64,000 nucleotides of DNA from Leeuwenhoekiella polynyae (GTDB taxonomy: Bacteria; Bacteroidota; Bacteroidia; Flavobacteriales; Flavobacteriaceae): NCBI RefSeq assembly GCF_042683665.1, contig NZ_JBHUOO010000006.1. One strand, given 5' to 3'. The notes under the pieces are model-generated. The model ran no database searches. It was not told the DNA's origin and worked only from the letters and a program-made list of their open reading frames with translations. Below, one piece after another: positions 53,401-62,342 of the stretch (its first letter is position 1; each line of letters starts with the position of its first letter). The position numbers and the translations under genes were made by a program.

Positions 53401-54229
53401 TTATTCGGATAGACGTAAAATTCTCTGAAGTGACCACGGCATTTTCAATATCTGCAACGGATTTTACATAGCCCAAACCACGAACCAGATATTCGGCCTG
53501 ATTGATTTCCAATGTTTGTGCACCAATATCTTGGTTGCTCTGCTTAACGGCTTTGACAATGGCACTTAATCCAATATTGTATTGGCGCATTTTCTCCGGG
53601 TCCACATCTACTTGATATTCCTGAACATAACCGCCGATAGACGCTACTTCGGAAACACCACTTGCCGATGACAATCCGTATTTCACATAATAATCCTGTA
53701 TACTACGCAGTTCCTGTAAATCCCAACCACCGGTTACATTACCATCCTTGTCACGACCTTCTAGGGTGTACCAGAATATTTGTCCTAAACCTGTGGCATC
53801 AGGGCCCAAAGCTGGGTTAACGCCATCTGGCAGCAAGTTGGAAGGAAGCGAATTGAGTTTTTCGAGAATGCGACTACGTGACCAGTAAAACTCCACATCT
53901 TCTTCAAAAATGATATAGATACTGGAAAACCCAAACATAGAGGAACTACGAATAGTTTTCACGCCTGGAATACCTAGAAGCGAAGTTGTAAGTGGATACG
54001 TAATTTGGTCTTCAATATCCTGTGGCGAGCGCCCTTGCCATTTGGTAAAAACAATTTGTTGGTTTTCACCAATATCGGGAATGGCATCCACAGCTACAGG
54101 GTCAGTAGGCAAAATACCGGTCTCCCAATTAAAAGGTGCGTTTACAACGCCCCAACCGACGAACAAAGCTAATAGTAAAACAGCTACTAATTTATTTTCT
54201 ATTAGAAATTTGATGCTTTTATTCAGCAT
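50477..54229 (-). CDS. cusA: CusA/CzcA-type heavy-metal RND pump
   Basis: A 1250-residue inner-membrane pump with 12 membrane segments plus some added hydrophobic segments in the middle (about residues 540-640). Seen are the N-terminal IKFLIENKLVAVLLLALFVG, the porter motif GMRAPMGIKVKGPD and the membrane DGVVMATYL-like segment. The Met-rich ligand positions of CusA cannot be fixed by eye. A start at 54292 would add 21 residues; the ATG at 54229 matches family starts. CusB is 20 kb away. It likely exports Cu(I) or Ag(I). Confidence 0.94.
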   Translation of the reverse strand: MLNKSIKFLIENKLVAVLLLALFVGWGVVNAPFNWETGILPTDPVAVDAIPDIGENQQIVFTKWQGRSPQDIEDQITYPLTTSLLGIPGVKTIRSSSMFGFSSIYIIFEEDVEFYWSRSRILEKLNSLPSNLLPDGVNPALGPDATGLGQIFWYTLEGRDKDGNVTGGWDLQELRSIQDYYVKYGLSSASGVSEVASIGGYVQEYQVDVDPEKMRQYNIGLSAIVKAVKQSNQDIGAQTLEINQAEYLVRGLGYVKSVADIENAVVTSENFTSIRIKDIATVHLGPQTRRGILDKEGAEVVGGVVVARYGANPMEVINNVKEQIAELSSGLPTKVLADGRTSQVTIVPFYDRTQLIQETLHTLNEALTLEILITILVIIVMVFNLRASILISGLLPVAVLMVFIAMKLFDVDANIVALSGIAIAIGTMVDVGVILAENMIRHLEDEKLRFRESGIEYTTNEIIYNATAEVSGAILTAVLTTIISFIPVFTMIGAEGKLFRPLAFTKTMALTASLVIALFLIPPFAAFLFKKSTIREHAKYIINAVLIVLGITAIFYGYWLGIILIAYGIVAILSVRDIITAKRANLIHIVISCIAIVFLLAEYWRPLGFDRGIIMNLIFVAIICFGLLGAFSIFQKYYDTILRWALQNRLLFLIIPTTVLILGAIIMRNTGKEFMPSLNEGSFLLMPTSLPHAGVEENKRVLQQLDMAVASIPEIETVVGKSGRTESALDPAPLSMYENVIQYKSEYMRNKNGERQRYRVNDDGLFVLKNDKFIINPNNEIDDDANYEASQLKTNATHNDLIEDGSGEYYRNWRPEIDSPDDIWNEIVKVTKFPGVTSAPKLQPIETRLVMLQTGMRAPMGIKVKGPDLKTIEAFGLQLEDILKQAEGVKEQAVFADRIVGKPYLLIDIKRDQLARYGISIMDVQEVLQVAVGGMPLTQTVEGRERYGVRVRYPRELRANPEDLKDIYVPVEKGSPVPLSELVDIRYEQGPQVIKSEDTFLIGYVLFDKLDGFAEVDVVENAQALIQQKIDNGDLIVPQGINYRFTGTYENQLRAEKTLSVVVPLALLIIFLILYFQFRSVSTSLMVFTGIAVAFAGGFIMIWLYGQDWFFNFSFFGENMRDLFNMKTINLSVAVWVGFIALFGIATDDGVVMATYLTQTFDRENPNDKKGIRLATLEAAGKRIRPCLMTTVTTVLALLPVLTSTGKGSDIMIPMAIPIFGGMIIDITSYFLVPVLYSWKKEYQLKRANK
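52870..52885. repeat. Palindrome CGCTTTCGCGAAAGCG, second perfect copy
   Basis: Located within cusA, coding for RFRES. Same 16 bases as at 50424 but read in a different frame. Confidence 0.6.
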
Positions 54230-54332
54230 AGAAATGATTATTAAGTAATTATAAATCTTGTTTAAAAGTGACAAACAAGCAGAAATGTCCAAAACAAATT
54301 AATGCAGGACTACAGTTCTAATTACTTAAAAA

Positions 54333-54749
54333 TCAAATAAGGAAAGTCTGGTCTAAAACTTGAATATCCCTGACCAAGGGAGGAGGCGTATAATCTCTGT
54401 ATGAATTTAAATCTTCTTGAGATTCGAAAAATAAGTGTATATAGGTATGGATAAAAGCAGCAACAAATAGTTGTTGGTCTTTATCTAATTTGTCGAACGA
54501 TGTTTTTAAAGTATCTTGCCCTTCAACAATCACTTGTTCATCACTACAGCAATCTTTTTTAGAAATATCACACTCTGATGACTGCGATTGCTGTTGAACA
54601 TCCATACCGCAAGTTTGAGCGTGACCAAATAATGAAGAGTCCACAAAAATATCTCCACAATAATGACTATCTACCGTAAATGATACGGTTGACAACAACA
54701 CTAACAGTGCCATAGAGAATGTTGATATTTTAAAAAAGATTTTCTTCAT
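54333..54749 (-). CDS. HYC_CC_PP family protein, copy 1
   Basis: A 138-residue exported protein (signal TFSMALLVLLSTVSFTV) with the family marks: SHYC near the new N-terminus, KKDCC in the middle and TPPPL near the end, finishing QTFLI. The family occurs next to TonB and copper genes in Bacteroidota; the His and Cys residues suggest a metal site. The ATG at 54749 starts at the signal peptide and is preferred over the one at 54776. It is divergent from the DUF4856 operon. Confidence 0.85.
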   Translation of the reverse strand: MKKIFFKISTFSMALLVLLSTVSFTVDSHYCGDIFVDSSLFGHAQTCGMDVQQQSQSSECDISKKDCCSDEQVIVEGQDTLKTSFDKLDKDQQLFVAAFIHTYIHLFFESQEDLNSYRDYTPPPLVRDIQVLDQTFLI

Positions 54750-54919
54750 TAATTTTACAAAAATACAAAATTTCAAGTAAATTTTCTTTATTTAACAAAT
54801 AATTTTGATTTCATATGCAACATATTCTCCTAAATCTATATGAAAGATTATCTAATTTCTAGAAAAATGCCGAATACAAACCTGTTTTAAATTTATTATT
54901 AAGAATTGTTCTAAATAAG

Positions 54920-54950
54920 TTTGTTTTTTTAAATTTCATTTCTATTTTTG
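54920..54950 (+). promoter_or_regulatory. Bacteroidota promoter for the DUF4856-imelysin-carboxylase operon
   Basis: TTTG at 54920-54923, 19 bases, then TATTTTTG at 54943-54950. This matches TTTG-N19-TAnnTTTG exactly. Transcription should begin near 54957, leaving a leader of about 38 bases. Confidence 0.75.
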
Positions 54951-54994
54951 TCGCTGAAATAATCACTTACTTATATTAAGTCTAAATAAATTTA

Positions 54995-56218
54995 ATGATG
55001 AAAAAAATGTTTTTTACCGCAATTATAGGAAGCCTTATTTTTGCTTCGTGTTCTTCTGATGATGAGCCGATTACTGAAACCTCAAACATTGAGGTGCCTT
55101 CAAACTACACCTTCGAAAGAGATGGACAATCCACAGTGGATTTTAGTGGCCAGACCACCCGAATTTTAATGGCTGAAGAAATCCTTAATTCCTTTACAGA
55201 TTTCGAAAACACGACTGTGATATCCTTGCAGGCAATGTATGCACATCAGGAAGGGGACCTAGATTTTTCAGACGCTGCCTTAAATGCGTCAGATAAAAAC
55301 GTACGCAGTAAAACGGCTGCGTCCCAAGATTATTTTAGCGCAAACACCACAGAAGCGGCAGCTATAAGAAACCTATTCGATAGCTATATTTCCGGTCAGG
55401 TCAATGAGGTATTCCCTAACAAGGATGTCCTAGCAGTCGCTGGCAGTGCCGGTCAACTTGCCGATGGGACAAAAACCCGGTATGTTAACGCTAAAGGACT
55501 TGTGTACAACCAAATGTTTGCAAAAAGCCTTATTGGGGCGCTGATGGCAGATCAGATGCTTAACAACTATCTCAGCATAGCTGTTCTTGATGCTGATAAT
55601 AAAGTTGCGGACAACGACAATGGGATTACAGAGGATGGAGAGACCTTTACCACGATGGAACATAATTGGGACGAGGCCTATGGATACCTCTACGGAACAT
55701 CCGTTGATGCAGCCAACCCGAATGTAACCATTGGGGGCGATGATAGTTTTTTGAATGATTATTTGGGCACAGTAAACGCAGACCCGGATTTTTCTACCAT
55801 TGCTGCCGATATTTTTGATGCATTCAAATTGGGTCGTGCCGCGATAGTGGCAAAAGATTATACAGTACGGGATACCCAGGCTGCCATTATACGTCAAAAA
55901 ATATCCGAGGTAATTGCCATACGTGCGGTATACTATTTACAACAAGGAAAAAATTTGCTTGCAAACGGTGATTTTGGCGCCGCATTCCAAAACCTTTCTG
56001 AGGGTTATGGGTTTGTTTTTAGCTTGCGTTTTACTAGAAACCAGAGTACAGATACTTCCTTCTTTAGCACAAGCGAAGTTGATGGTTTTACATCTGCTCT
56101 CTTGGCGGATGGACTCAATGGTTTTTGGGACCTTGAACCTTCAACACTGGACAGTATTACTGAAGCTATTGCCGCTAAATTTGACTTCACGGTCGAGCAA
56201 GCTGCCAGCGCAAATTAA
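54995..56218 (+). CDS. DUF4856 lipoprotein
   Basis: A 407-residue lipoprotein (GSLIFASCSSDDE). The DUF4856 domain covers most of it, with FERDGQSTVDFSGQTTRI, MEHNWDEAYGYLYG and AIRAVYYLQQGK. The fold is helical and related in style to imelysin-like proteins. It is first in an operon with imelysin-like, carboxylase-like and TonB-dependent receptor genes, which suggests metal binding at the outer envelope. An EEIL and acidic segments are possible carboxylation targets (inference). Confidence 0.88.
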   Translation: MMKKMFFTAIIGSLIFASCSSDDEPITETSNIEVPSNYTFERDGQSTVDFSGQTTRILMAEEILNSFTDFENTTVISLQAMYAHQEGDLDFSDAALNASDKNVRSKTAASQDYFSANTTEAAAIRNLFDSYISGQVNEVFPNKDVLAVAGSAGQLADGTKTRYVNAKGLVYNQMFAKSLIGALMADQMLNNYLSIAVLDADNKVADNDNGITEDGETFTTMEHNWDEAYGYLYGTSVDAANPNVTIGGDDSFLNDYLGTVNADPDFSTIAADIFDAFKLGRAAIVAKDYTVRDTQAAIIRQKISEVIAIRAVYYLQQGKNLLANGDFGAAFQNLSEGYGFVFSLRFTRNQSTDTSFFSTSEVDGFTSALLADGLNGFWDLEPSTLDSITEAIAAKFDFTVEQAASAN

Positions 56219-56290
56219 ATAAAAATTGAATTAGCCACATCAACCGATTTACCGCCGATGGAAAAATCGGTTGATTTAAAAAAAATAGTT

Positions 56291-57415
56291 ATGAAACACT
56301 GGAAACTTTGGAGTTTTATTAGTATCGGACTGCTGATTGTAGCGTGTTCAAAAGATAATGGGAACGAAAACTTGCCACCGGCTAACAATAATTTTGATCG
56401 TGGCGCAATGCTTTTAAATTGGGCAGATAATATCATTGTCCCTGCATATACTTCTTTTAAAACAGAGGCCGAAAACCTGAACAATGCCGCAACGGTCTAT
56501 TCAAATGAGCCTACAGAGGCAAGCCTACAGAGTTTGCGCGCCTCGTGGACAGCGGCCTACATTTCCTTTCAAAAGGTCTCTATGTTCGAAATAGGCAAGG
56601 CCGAAGAGTTACGGTACAGAAACCGACTGAATATTTATCCATCAAACACCCAAAAAATTGAAGATTTTGTAGCCACCGGTTCTTACGATCTGGCCTTGCC
56701 ATCTACAATGGATGTACAGGGTTTCCCTGCTATAGATTATCTGATCAACGGTCTTGGAGCAACAGATACCGAAATTGTAAGTTTCTATACTACCAACGGC
56801 AATGCCCTGGGATATAAAAATTATCTCGGCACCCTTACGGAAACTATCCTGCAATTGACCACAACAGTACTCGATGATTGGAATGCCAACTTTAGGGATG
56901 TTTTTGTTGCAAATACTAGTTCTTCGGCTACTGGATCTGTTGACAAACTAACGAACGACTATATATTCTATTTTGAAAAATCGTTGCGGGCGGGTAAAGT
57001 AGGGATACCCGCAGGTGTTTTCTCCCAACAACCATTACCCGAAAATGTAGAGGCGCGCTATAAAAAAGATTTTTCCAAACAATTGATGCTAACAGCAGTT
57101 AAGGCAAGCCAGGATTTTTTCAACGGAAAATACTTTAACAACAATACTACCGGGGAAAGCTTCAAGACCTATCTTGATTTTTTGAACAGTATTAAAAATG
57201 GGGAGGATCTAGGTGGCCTTATCAATGCGCAGTTCAATGCTGCAGAAACCCAGGCAAATGAACTGAACAATAATTTTGCTCTACAGATTGAAACTGACAA
57301 TACCAAAATGCTAAGTACTTATGATGAGCTACAACGCAACGTTATCCTCTTAAAAGTGGATATGTTGCAGGCACTGAGCATAAATGTGGATTATGTAGAT
57401 GCCGATGGCGATTAG
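56291..57415 (+). CDS. Imelysin-like (M75) lipoprotein
   Basis: A 374-residue lipoprotein (GLLIVACSKDN) of the imelysin/EfeO group, with WTAAYISFQKVSMFEIGKAE and the motif region VQGFPAIDYLINGLG. Classic imelysins have GxHxxE as the metal site; here it is GFPAID, so the His is missing and the Glu is Asp. It may bind metal differently. The ATG at 56291 begins the signal peptide and is chosen over the one at 56258. Its stop is 3 bp before the next gene. Confidence 0.88.
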   Translation: MKHWKLWSFISIGLLIVACSKDNGNENLPPANNNFDRGAMLLNWADNIIVPAYTSFKTEAENLNNAATVYSNEPTEASLQSLRASWTAAYISFQKVSMFEIGKAEELRYRNRLNIYPSNTQKIEDFVATGSYDLALPSTMDVQGFPAIDYLINGLGATDTEIVSFYTTNGNALGYKNYLGTLTETILQLTTTVLDDWNANFRDVFVANTSSSATGSVDKLTNDYIFYFEKSLRAGKVGIPAGVFSQQPLPENVEARYKKDFSKQLMLTAVKASQDFFNGKYFNNNTTGESFKTYLDFLNSIKNGEDLGGLINAQFNAAETQANELNNNFALQIETDNTKMLSTYDELQRNVILLKVDMLQALSINVDYVDADGD

Positions 57416-57418
57416 TCA

Positions 57419-58783
57419 ATGGCCTCACGTTTAAATGCATACCGAAATATAACTACAGAGGCTGCCCCGTTGGCGGTCTTTCGTATTTTTTTTGGACTGA
57501 TGATGTTTTTTGGCATCGTCCGTTTTTGGAGCTATGGCTGGATCGATAAACTTTATATTCAACCCAAATTCTTTTTTTCATATTATGGGTTTGAATGGGT
57601 ACGGCCTTTGGGTGTTTACACCTATTTATTGTTCTTTATCTGCGGTATCTCCGCAATCTGCATTGCGTTGGGGTATCGATACAGAATGGCGATCATCCTT
57701 TTCTTTTTAAGCTTTACCTACATCGAGTTGATGGATAAGACGACCTATCTTAACCATTACTATTTTATTAGTTGTCTTAGTTTTTTAATGATCTTCCTTC
57801 CCGCAAATGCCTATTATTCAATGGATGCACAAAGGAATAAGGATAAGGCCTATAAACAGATTCCCAAATGGACCGTTGATGCCATAAAATTATTGATTGC
57901 ACTAGTCTATTTCTACGCCGGTCTGGCAAAACTGAACAGCGACTGGCTCGTTGGGGCAATGCCGCTTAAGATATGGTTGCCGGCCCAATATGACCTGCCA
58001 TTGTTGGGAAATTTAATGCAGCAACAATGGCTTCACTATGCCTTTAGCTGGGGCGGTGCCGCCTATGATCTGGCGATACCGTTTTTGTTGTTTTATAGAC
58101 CCACCCGTTGGGCAGCTTTCGGTCTGGTGGTAATTTTTCATTTGATGACCCGCATCCTCTTTCCCATAGGTATGTTCCCTTATGTGATGATAGTGAGCGC
58201 ACTCGTTTTTTTCGATGCGGGAGTCCACCATAAAATATTGAAAACGCTTTCGACTATTTTTAGGATTAAAAAGGAAAAGGCAGATGCAGGGATACGCAAT
58301 AAAACCTATCGCAATAAAACCATGGCCCCAATGCTTATCGTGGGTTTGTTTATTGCCTTTCAGTTACTTTTTCCTTGGCGTTATCTGCTCTACAAAAACG
58401 AGCTTTTTTGGACCGAGGAGGGATACCGTTTTTCTTGGCGGGTAATGCTAATGGAAAAAGCTGGATATGCACAATTTAAGATTGTGGATAAAAAAAAGGG
58501 AACAGCTTTCCTTGTTGACAATACCGATTTTCTGTCAACATTTCAGGAAAAACAGATGAGCACCCAACCCGACTTTATCCTTCAGTACGCCCAGTTCCTC
58601 GGAAAACATTTTACAGCACAAGGCCATAAAAATGTAGCGGTCTATGTAGAGAGCTATGTAGCACTGAATGGCAGGCTTAGCCAACCTTATATTGACCCAA
58701 AAGTAAATTTACTGGAGCAAGAAGAGTCGTTTGGGCCTAAGGACTGGATATTGGAATTTAAGGATGAAATCAAAGGTTTTTAA
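57419..58783 (+). CDS. Vitamin-K-dependent gamma-carboxylase homologue (HTTM domain)
   Basis: A 454-residue membrane protein with multiple spans. It matches the human GGCX membrane domain in several blocks: LMDKTTYLNHYYF (His113 at the GGCX His160 position), YFYAGLAKLNSDW (Lys171 at the GGCX catalytic Lys218 position), YDLAIPFLLFYRPTR and FPIGMFPYVM. It lacks the large luminal C-terminal domain. GGCX uses reduced vitamin K, CO2 and oxygen to carboxylate Glu. Flavobacteria make menaquinone, so the cofactor is available. Neighbouring lipoproteins are possible substrates (inference). Confidence 0.9.
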   Translation: MASRLNAYRNITTEAAPLAVFRIFFGLMMFFGIVRFWSYGWIDKLYIQPKFFFSYYGFEWVRPLGVYTYLLFFICGISAICIALGYRYRMAIILFFLSFTYIELMDKTTYLNHYYFISCLSFLMIFLPANAYYSMDAQRNKDKAYKQIPKWTVDAIKLLIALVYFYAGLAKLNSDWLVGAMPLKIWLPAQYDLPLLGNLMQQQWLHYAFSWGGAAYDLAIPFLLFYRPTRWAAFGLVVIFHLMTRILFPIGMFPYVMIVSALVFFDAGVHHKILKTLSTIFRIKKEKADAGIRNKTYRNKTMAPMLIVGLFIAFQLLFPWRYLLYKNELFWTEEGYRFSWRVMLMEKAGYAQFKIVDKKKGTAFLVDNTDFLSTFQEKQMSTQPDFILQYAQFLGKHFTAQGHKNVAVYVESYVALNGRLSQPYIDPKVNLLEQEESFGPKDWILEFKDEIKGF

Positions 58784-58791
58784 ACAAAAAA

Positions 58792-61239
58792 ATGTATTTA
58801 AAAAAAGAACATATAATCGCAACCCTATTTTTTGCCTTCACAAGTTCTGCAATGTTTGCACAATATGTGGTTCAGGGAAAAGTAGTTTCTGCAGCTTCCA
58901 ACGAACCTGTCCCAAATGCCGAAGTGTTTCTCACTACTCTAAGAAAATCAACCATCACGAATGATTTTGGGGATTTCAAATTTCAGGACATTCCAAAAGG
59001 GACCTATAATTTTACCGTATTTGCCTACGAGTATGCTATACTGGATCACGAGGTTAGCATTTCCGATGATACGTCACTGAACTTAGAACTTGAATCTTTG
59101 GGCATAGAACTTTCTGAAGTAGTGGTCACCCAAAGAAAAGAACGCCTTTTCGCCCTAAAACGATTAAGGGACGTTGAGGGAACTGCCATTTATGCGGGCA
59201 AGAAGAGCGAAGTGGTATTGGTAAGCAACCTTACCGCTAACCTTGCCGGCGGTAATGCCAGGCAGATATACTCCCAAGTGGTCGGGCTCAATATCTACGA
59301 AAACAACGATGCGGGACTGCAATTGAATATTGGTGGGCGTGGCCTCAATCCCAACCGCAGTGCAAACTTCAATACAAGACAAAATGGTTATGACATCTCT
59401 GCAGATGTACTGGGATATCCCGAAAGTTACTATACACCGCCGGCTGAATCCATTTCAGAGATCGAAGTGGTACGCGGTGCGGCATCTTTGCAGTATGGGA
59501 CACAATTTGGAGGCCTTATCAATTTTAAACTGAAACAACCCGATCCCAACAAGAAAATAGAGTGGATATCCCGGCAATCCTTGGGTTCTTACAACTTGTT
59601 CACCAGTTTTAACAGTTTAGGCGGGACCTTGGGCAAGGTAGGTTATTATACTTTTTTCAACTATAAAAAAGGAAATAGTTTTCGTCCCAACTCCCAGTTT
59701 GAATCCTTCAATGGCTACGTACATTTGGATTATTCGCCTACAGAAAGGACCAAAATTTCCTTTGAGGTAAGCTATTTAAACTATTTGGCACAGCAACCGG
59801 GCGGTCTTACCGATGAACAGTTTGAGGAAGACCCCACGTTTAGCAACCGAACCCGAAACTGGTTTAATGTGGATTGGAAATTATATGCTATGCGATTGGA
59901 ACACGCTTTGAGCAATAAAACCGATTTTAGCCTCAACCTCTTTGCCTTGGACGCCTATAGGAAATCGGTTGGTTTTCGCGAAAACAGGGTTTCACAGGAG
60001 GATGATGTGGAGGCTCCAAGGGAATTGATAGTAGGTAATTTTAACAATTGGGGGGCAGAGGCCCGTTTGTTGACGCGGTATAATTTCTTCGGAAAAGAGA
60101 ATACGGTGCTTTTTGGTGGAAAGTACTATCAATCCAATAATACAGAGCGGCAGGGGCCCGGCAGCAACGGCAGCAACGCCAATTTTAATTTTGAAGAACA
60201 GACCTACCCCAACTACCCAAGGCAAAGCGATTTTAGGTTTCCGAACTTGAACCTTGCCCTGTTTTCCGAAAATGTCTTTAAGTTCTCCGAAAAAATTTCG
60301 GTAACTCCTGGGCTACGGTTTGAATATATAAAGACTAGAAGTAGGGGCGAATTTAAACGGATCAACTTTGATATTGCAGGTAACCCCATCTTAAACGAAG
60401 ATGTGGCGGATAACCGTGATCTTGAACGTTCTTTTATTTTATTGGGTGTTGGGCTAAGTTATAAACCCCATAAAACGGTTGAACTATATGGGAATATAAG
60501 CCAGAATTACCGCTCGGTTACTTTTAATGATATTAGAATTACCAATCCGTCATTGACCGTAGATCCCAACATCAAAGATGAGCAAGGATATACTTTTGAT
60601 ATAGGGGCTCGCGGGCGAATAAAGAAATACCTTTCCTATGATGTGGGAGCATTTTTTTTAAATTACAAAGATCGTTTGGGTGTGATATTACGGGAAGTAA
60701 GTGATATCCAACAGGAGCGGTTTAGAGGGAACATAGGGGATGCCATTACCTATGGCATTGAAAGTTTTGTGGACTGGAATATATGGGAAACCCTGTCCAC
60801 AGAAAAAAACGATATCAAACTCGGTACTTTTGTCAACCTGGCCCTTACAGATTCAAAATACACCTCTTCCCAAGAAAACAATGTGAAGGGCAAAAAAGTG
60901 GAGTTCATTCCCGGTATTAACCTAAAAACAGGATTAAATTTTGGGTATAAAGACTTTTTGGGTAGTTTGCAATATACTTATTTGGGCCAACAGTTTACCG
61001 ATGCCACCAATTCGCCCAGGGATTTTCAAAGCCAGAGTGGTATTGTAGGTGAAATACCTGCCTATAATATTATGGATCTTTCTTTTTCCTATACCTATAA
61101 TCGGTTTAAACTGGAAGCGGGGGTCAACAATGTTTTGAACGAAAGTTATTTTACACGCCGTGCGACGGGCTATCCGGGCCCAGGGATCATACCAAGTTTA
61201 CCACGAACCATATATGTGCTCTTACAACTTAAATTTTGA
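58792..61239 (+). CDS. TonB-dependent receptor
   Basis: An 815-residue outer-membrane receptor. A signal peptide ends near residue 22 (ATLFFAFTSSAMFAQ), then a carboxypeptidase-like regulatory domain (VVQGKVVSAASNEPVPNAEV), a plug (NIGGRGLNPNRS, EIEVVRGAASLQYG) and a 22-strand barrel ending VLLQLKF. The FecA-like type without SusD points to an iron, copper or siderophore-type ligand. It starts 8 bp after the carboxylase-like gene and is co-transcribed with it. Confidence 0.94.
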   Translation: MYLKKEHIIATLFFAFTSSAMFAQYVVQGKVVSAASNEPVPNAEVFLTTLRKSTITNDFGDFKFQDIPKGTYNFTVFAYEYAILDHEVSISDDTSLNLELESLGIELSEVVVTQRKERLFALKRLRDVEGTAIYAGKKSEVVLVSNLTANLAGGNARQIYSQVVGLNIYENNDAGLQLNIGGRGLNPNRSANFNTRQNGYDISADVLGYPESYYTPPAESISEIEVVRGAASLQYGTQFGGLINFKLKQPDPNKKIEWISRQSLGSYNLFTSFNSLGGTLGKVGYYTFFNYKKGNSFRPNSQFESFNGYVHLDYSPTERTKISFEVSYLNYLAQQPGGLTDEQFEEDPTFSNRTRNWFNVDWKLYAMRLEHALSNKTDFSLNLFALDAYRKSVGFRENRVSQEDDVEAPRELIVGNFNNWGAEARLLTRYNFFGKENTVLFGGKYYQSNNTERQGPGSNGSNANFNFEEQTYPNYPRQSDFRFPNLNLALFSENVFKFSEKISVTPGLRFEYIKTRSRGEFKRINFDIAGNPILNEDVADNRDLERSFILLGVGLSYKPHKTVELYGNISQNYRSVTFNDIRITNPSLTVDPNIKDEQGYTFDIGARGRIKKYLSYDVGAFFLNYKDRLGVILREVSDIQQERFRGNIGDAITYGIESFVDWNIWETLSTEKNDIKLGTFVNLALTDSKYTSSQENNVKGKKVEFIPGINLKTGLNFGYKDFLGSLQYTYLGQQFTDATNSPRDFQSQSGIVGEIPAYNIMDLSFSYTYNRFKLEAGVNNVLNESYFTRRATGYPGPGIIPSLPRTIYVLLQLKF

Positions 61240-61404
61240 GTTAATCTGCATTAATGACAAAAATCATATTTCTGTTGAACCTTTAAAATTATCTTCGCAT
61301 TAATTAATTTTGCTGTTAATTCATAAAAATTTGATAACAAGCTTGTTAAACAGCAGCATTTAATTTACGAAAACATTTAATGTTAGACAAAATTTATTAA
61401 TACT

Positions 61405-61827
61405 GTGAAATCTTTTTTTACCAAAATACTATCTTTTTTTTTAGCAGTTTTTATACTGTTTTCTACTTCTTCTTTCACGGTGGATATGCACTTTTGCTGT
61501 AATAAATTGGTGGATATGGCTTTTTTTAGTAAGGCAGAATCCTGTATGGAGATTGTACAAAAAAAAGATAATAATTCCAAGCAATGTACTTCCATACAAG
61601 AGAAAAGTTGTTGCGATAATCAAACCATTGTAAAAGAAGGAGATGACACCTTTAAGAAGTCCAATACAATTTTAGAGATTGATACTTTAGTTTTCATAAA
61701 TACTTTTTTTAATACTTATATTAATCTGTTCGAGGGGCTAGAAGAAAACGTCATTTCTTTTAAAACCTACAGGCCGCCTTTATTATCTACAGATATTATA
61801 ATTCTCAACGAGACCTTCTTAATTTGA
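61405..61827 (+). CDS. HYC_CC_PP family protein, copy 2
   Basis: A 140-residue exported protein (signal SFFLAVFILFSTSSFTV). The marks are DMHFCCN (His-Phe-Cys instead of HYC), KSCC and RPPLL, ending NETFLI. It parallels the protein at 54333 in every block. It is placed after the TonB receptor, so the two copies frame the operon. Confidence 0.82.
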   Translation: MKSFFTKILSFFLAVFILFSTSSFTVDMHFCCNKLVDMAFFSKAESCMEIVQKKDNNSKQCTSIQEKSCCDNQTIVKEGDDTFKKSNTILEIDTLVFINTFFNTYINLFEGLEENVISFKTYRPPLLSTDIIILNETFLI

Positions 61828-62139
61828 TTTTCTACATCGCAGATTGACTTTAATCTGCATTCCCTCTATAGCCAAAGTTTCACTTCTGGCTAACATTTGT
61901 TGTACTCTATTTTCAGCATCACAAAATATTATTAACCCTGTAAGATATAGACTTTTCAAACCATTAACTTAAAACTCAATGATAATTTTATTTACTATAA
62001 GCAATTAAAAAGCATTTTGGATTATGAGTATGGTACGTAATCGCTGCCTAAAAGTAATTAAGCAGAAGTCACAGGAGCATCAAAGTGACTGTTCTTCCTT
62101 AATATTAGGAAGATCATTGGTTGAGCACTTATAAAACCC
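61828..62139. other. Intergenic stretch, no intact gene
   Basis: A hairpin GCAGATT-6-AATCTGC is at 61839-61858, without a T run. A frame from the ATG at 62023 (MSMVRNRCLKVIKQKSQEHQ) is open for about 36 codons and looks like debris. Confidence 0.35.
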
Positions 62140-62336
62140 GTGAATAAAATTGTAGGTATCTTGAAAAAAGTACCTGACCTACGGTAGCAAAAATCAACAT
62201 TAAGGCCTATGCCTTGGGAATTCGCATTAAGCAACTCAATTATACTGTTAACGAGAAATTAAATGCACAAGGTCTATTGACCTTTCAAAAATTTACCGAA
62301 GAAGACAACAGTTATTTTACAATGACTTATAAATAA
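62140..62336 (+). pseudogene. Remnant of an unknown gene
   Basis: One frame reads VNKIVGILKKVPDLR then stops; another frame carries on with AYALGIRIKQLNYTVNEKLN and GLLTFQKFTEEDNSYF to a TAA at 62334-62336. The joined parts look like one C-terminal region with a frameshift. No family is recognised. Confidence 0.45.
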
Positions 62337-62342
62337 AAATAA

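Noticed and set aside
54758..54765. Minus-strand TATTTTTG box for HYC_CC_PP copy 1
   Set aside because: It would leave almost no leader before the preferred start codon and has no -33 partner.
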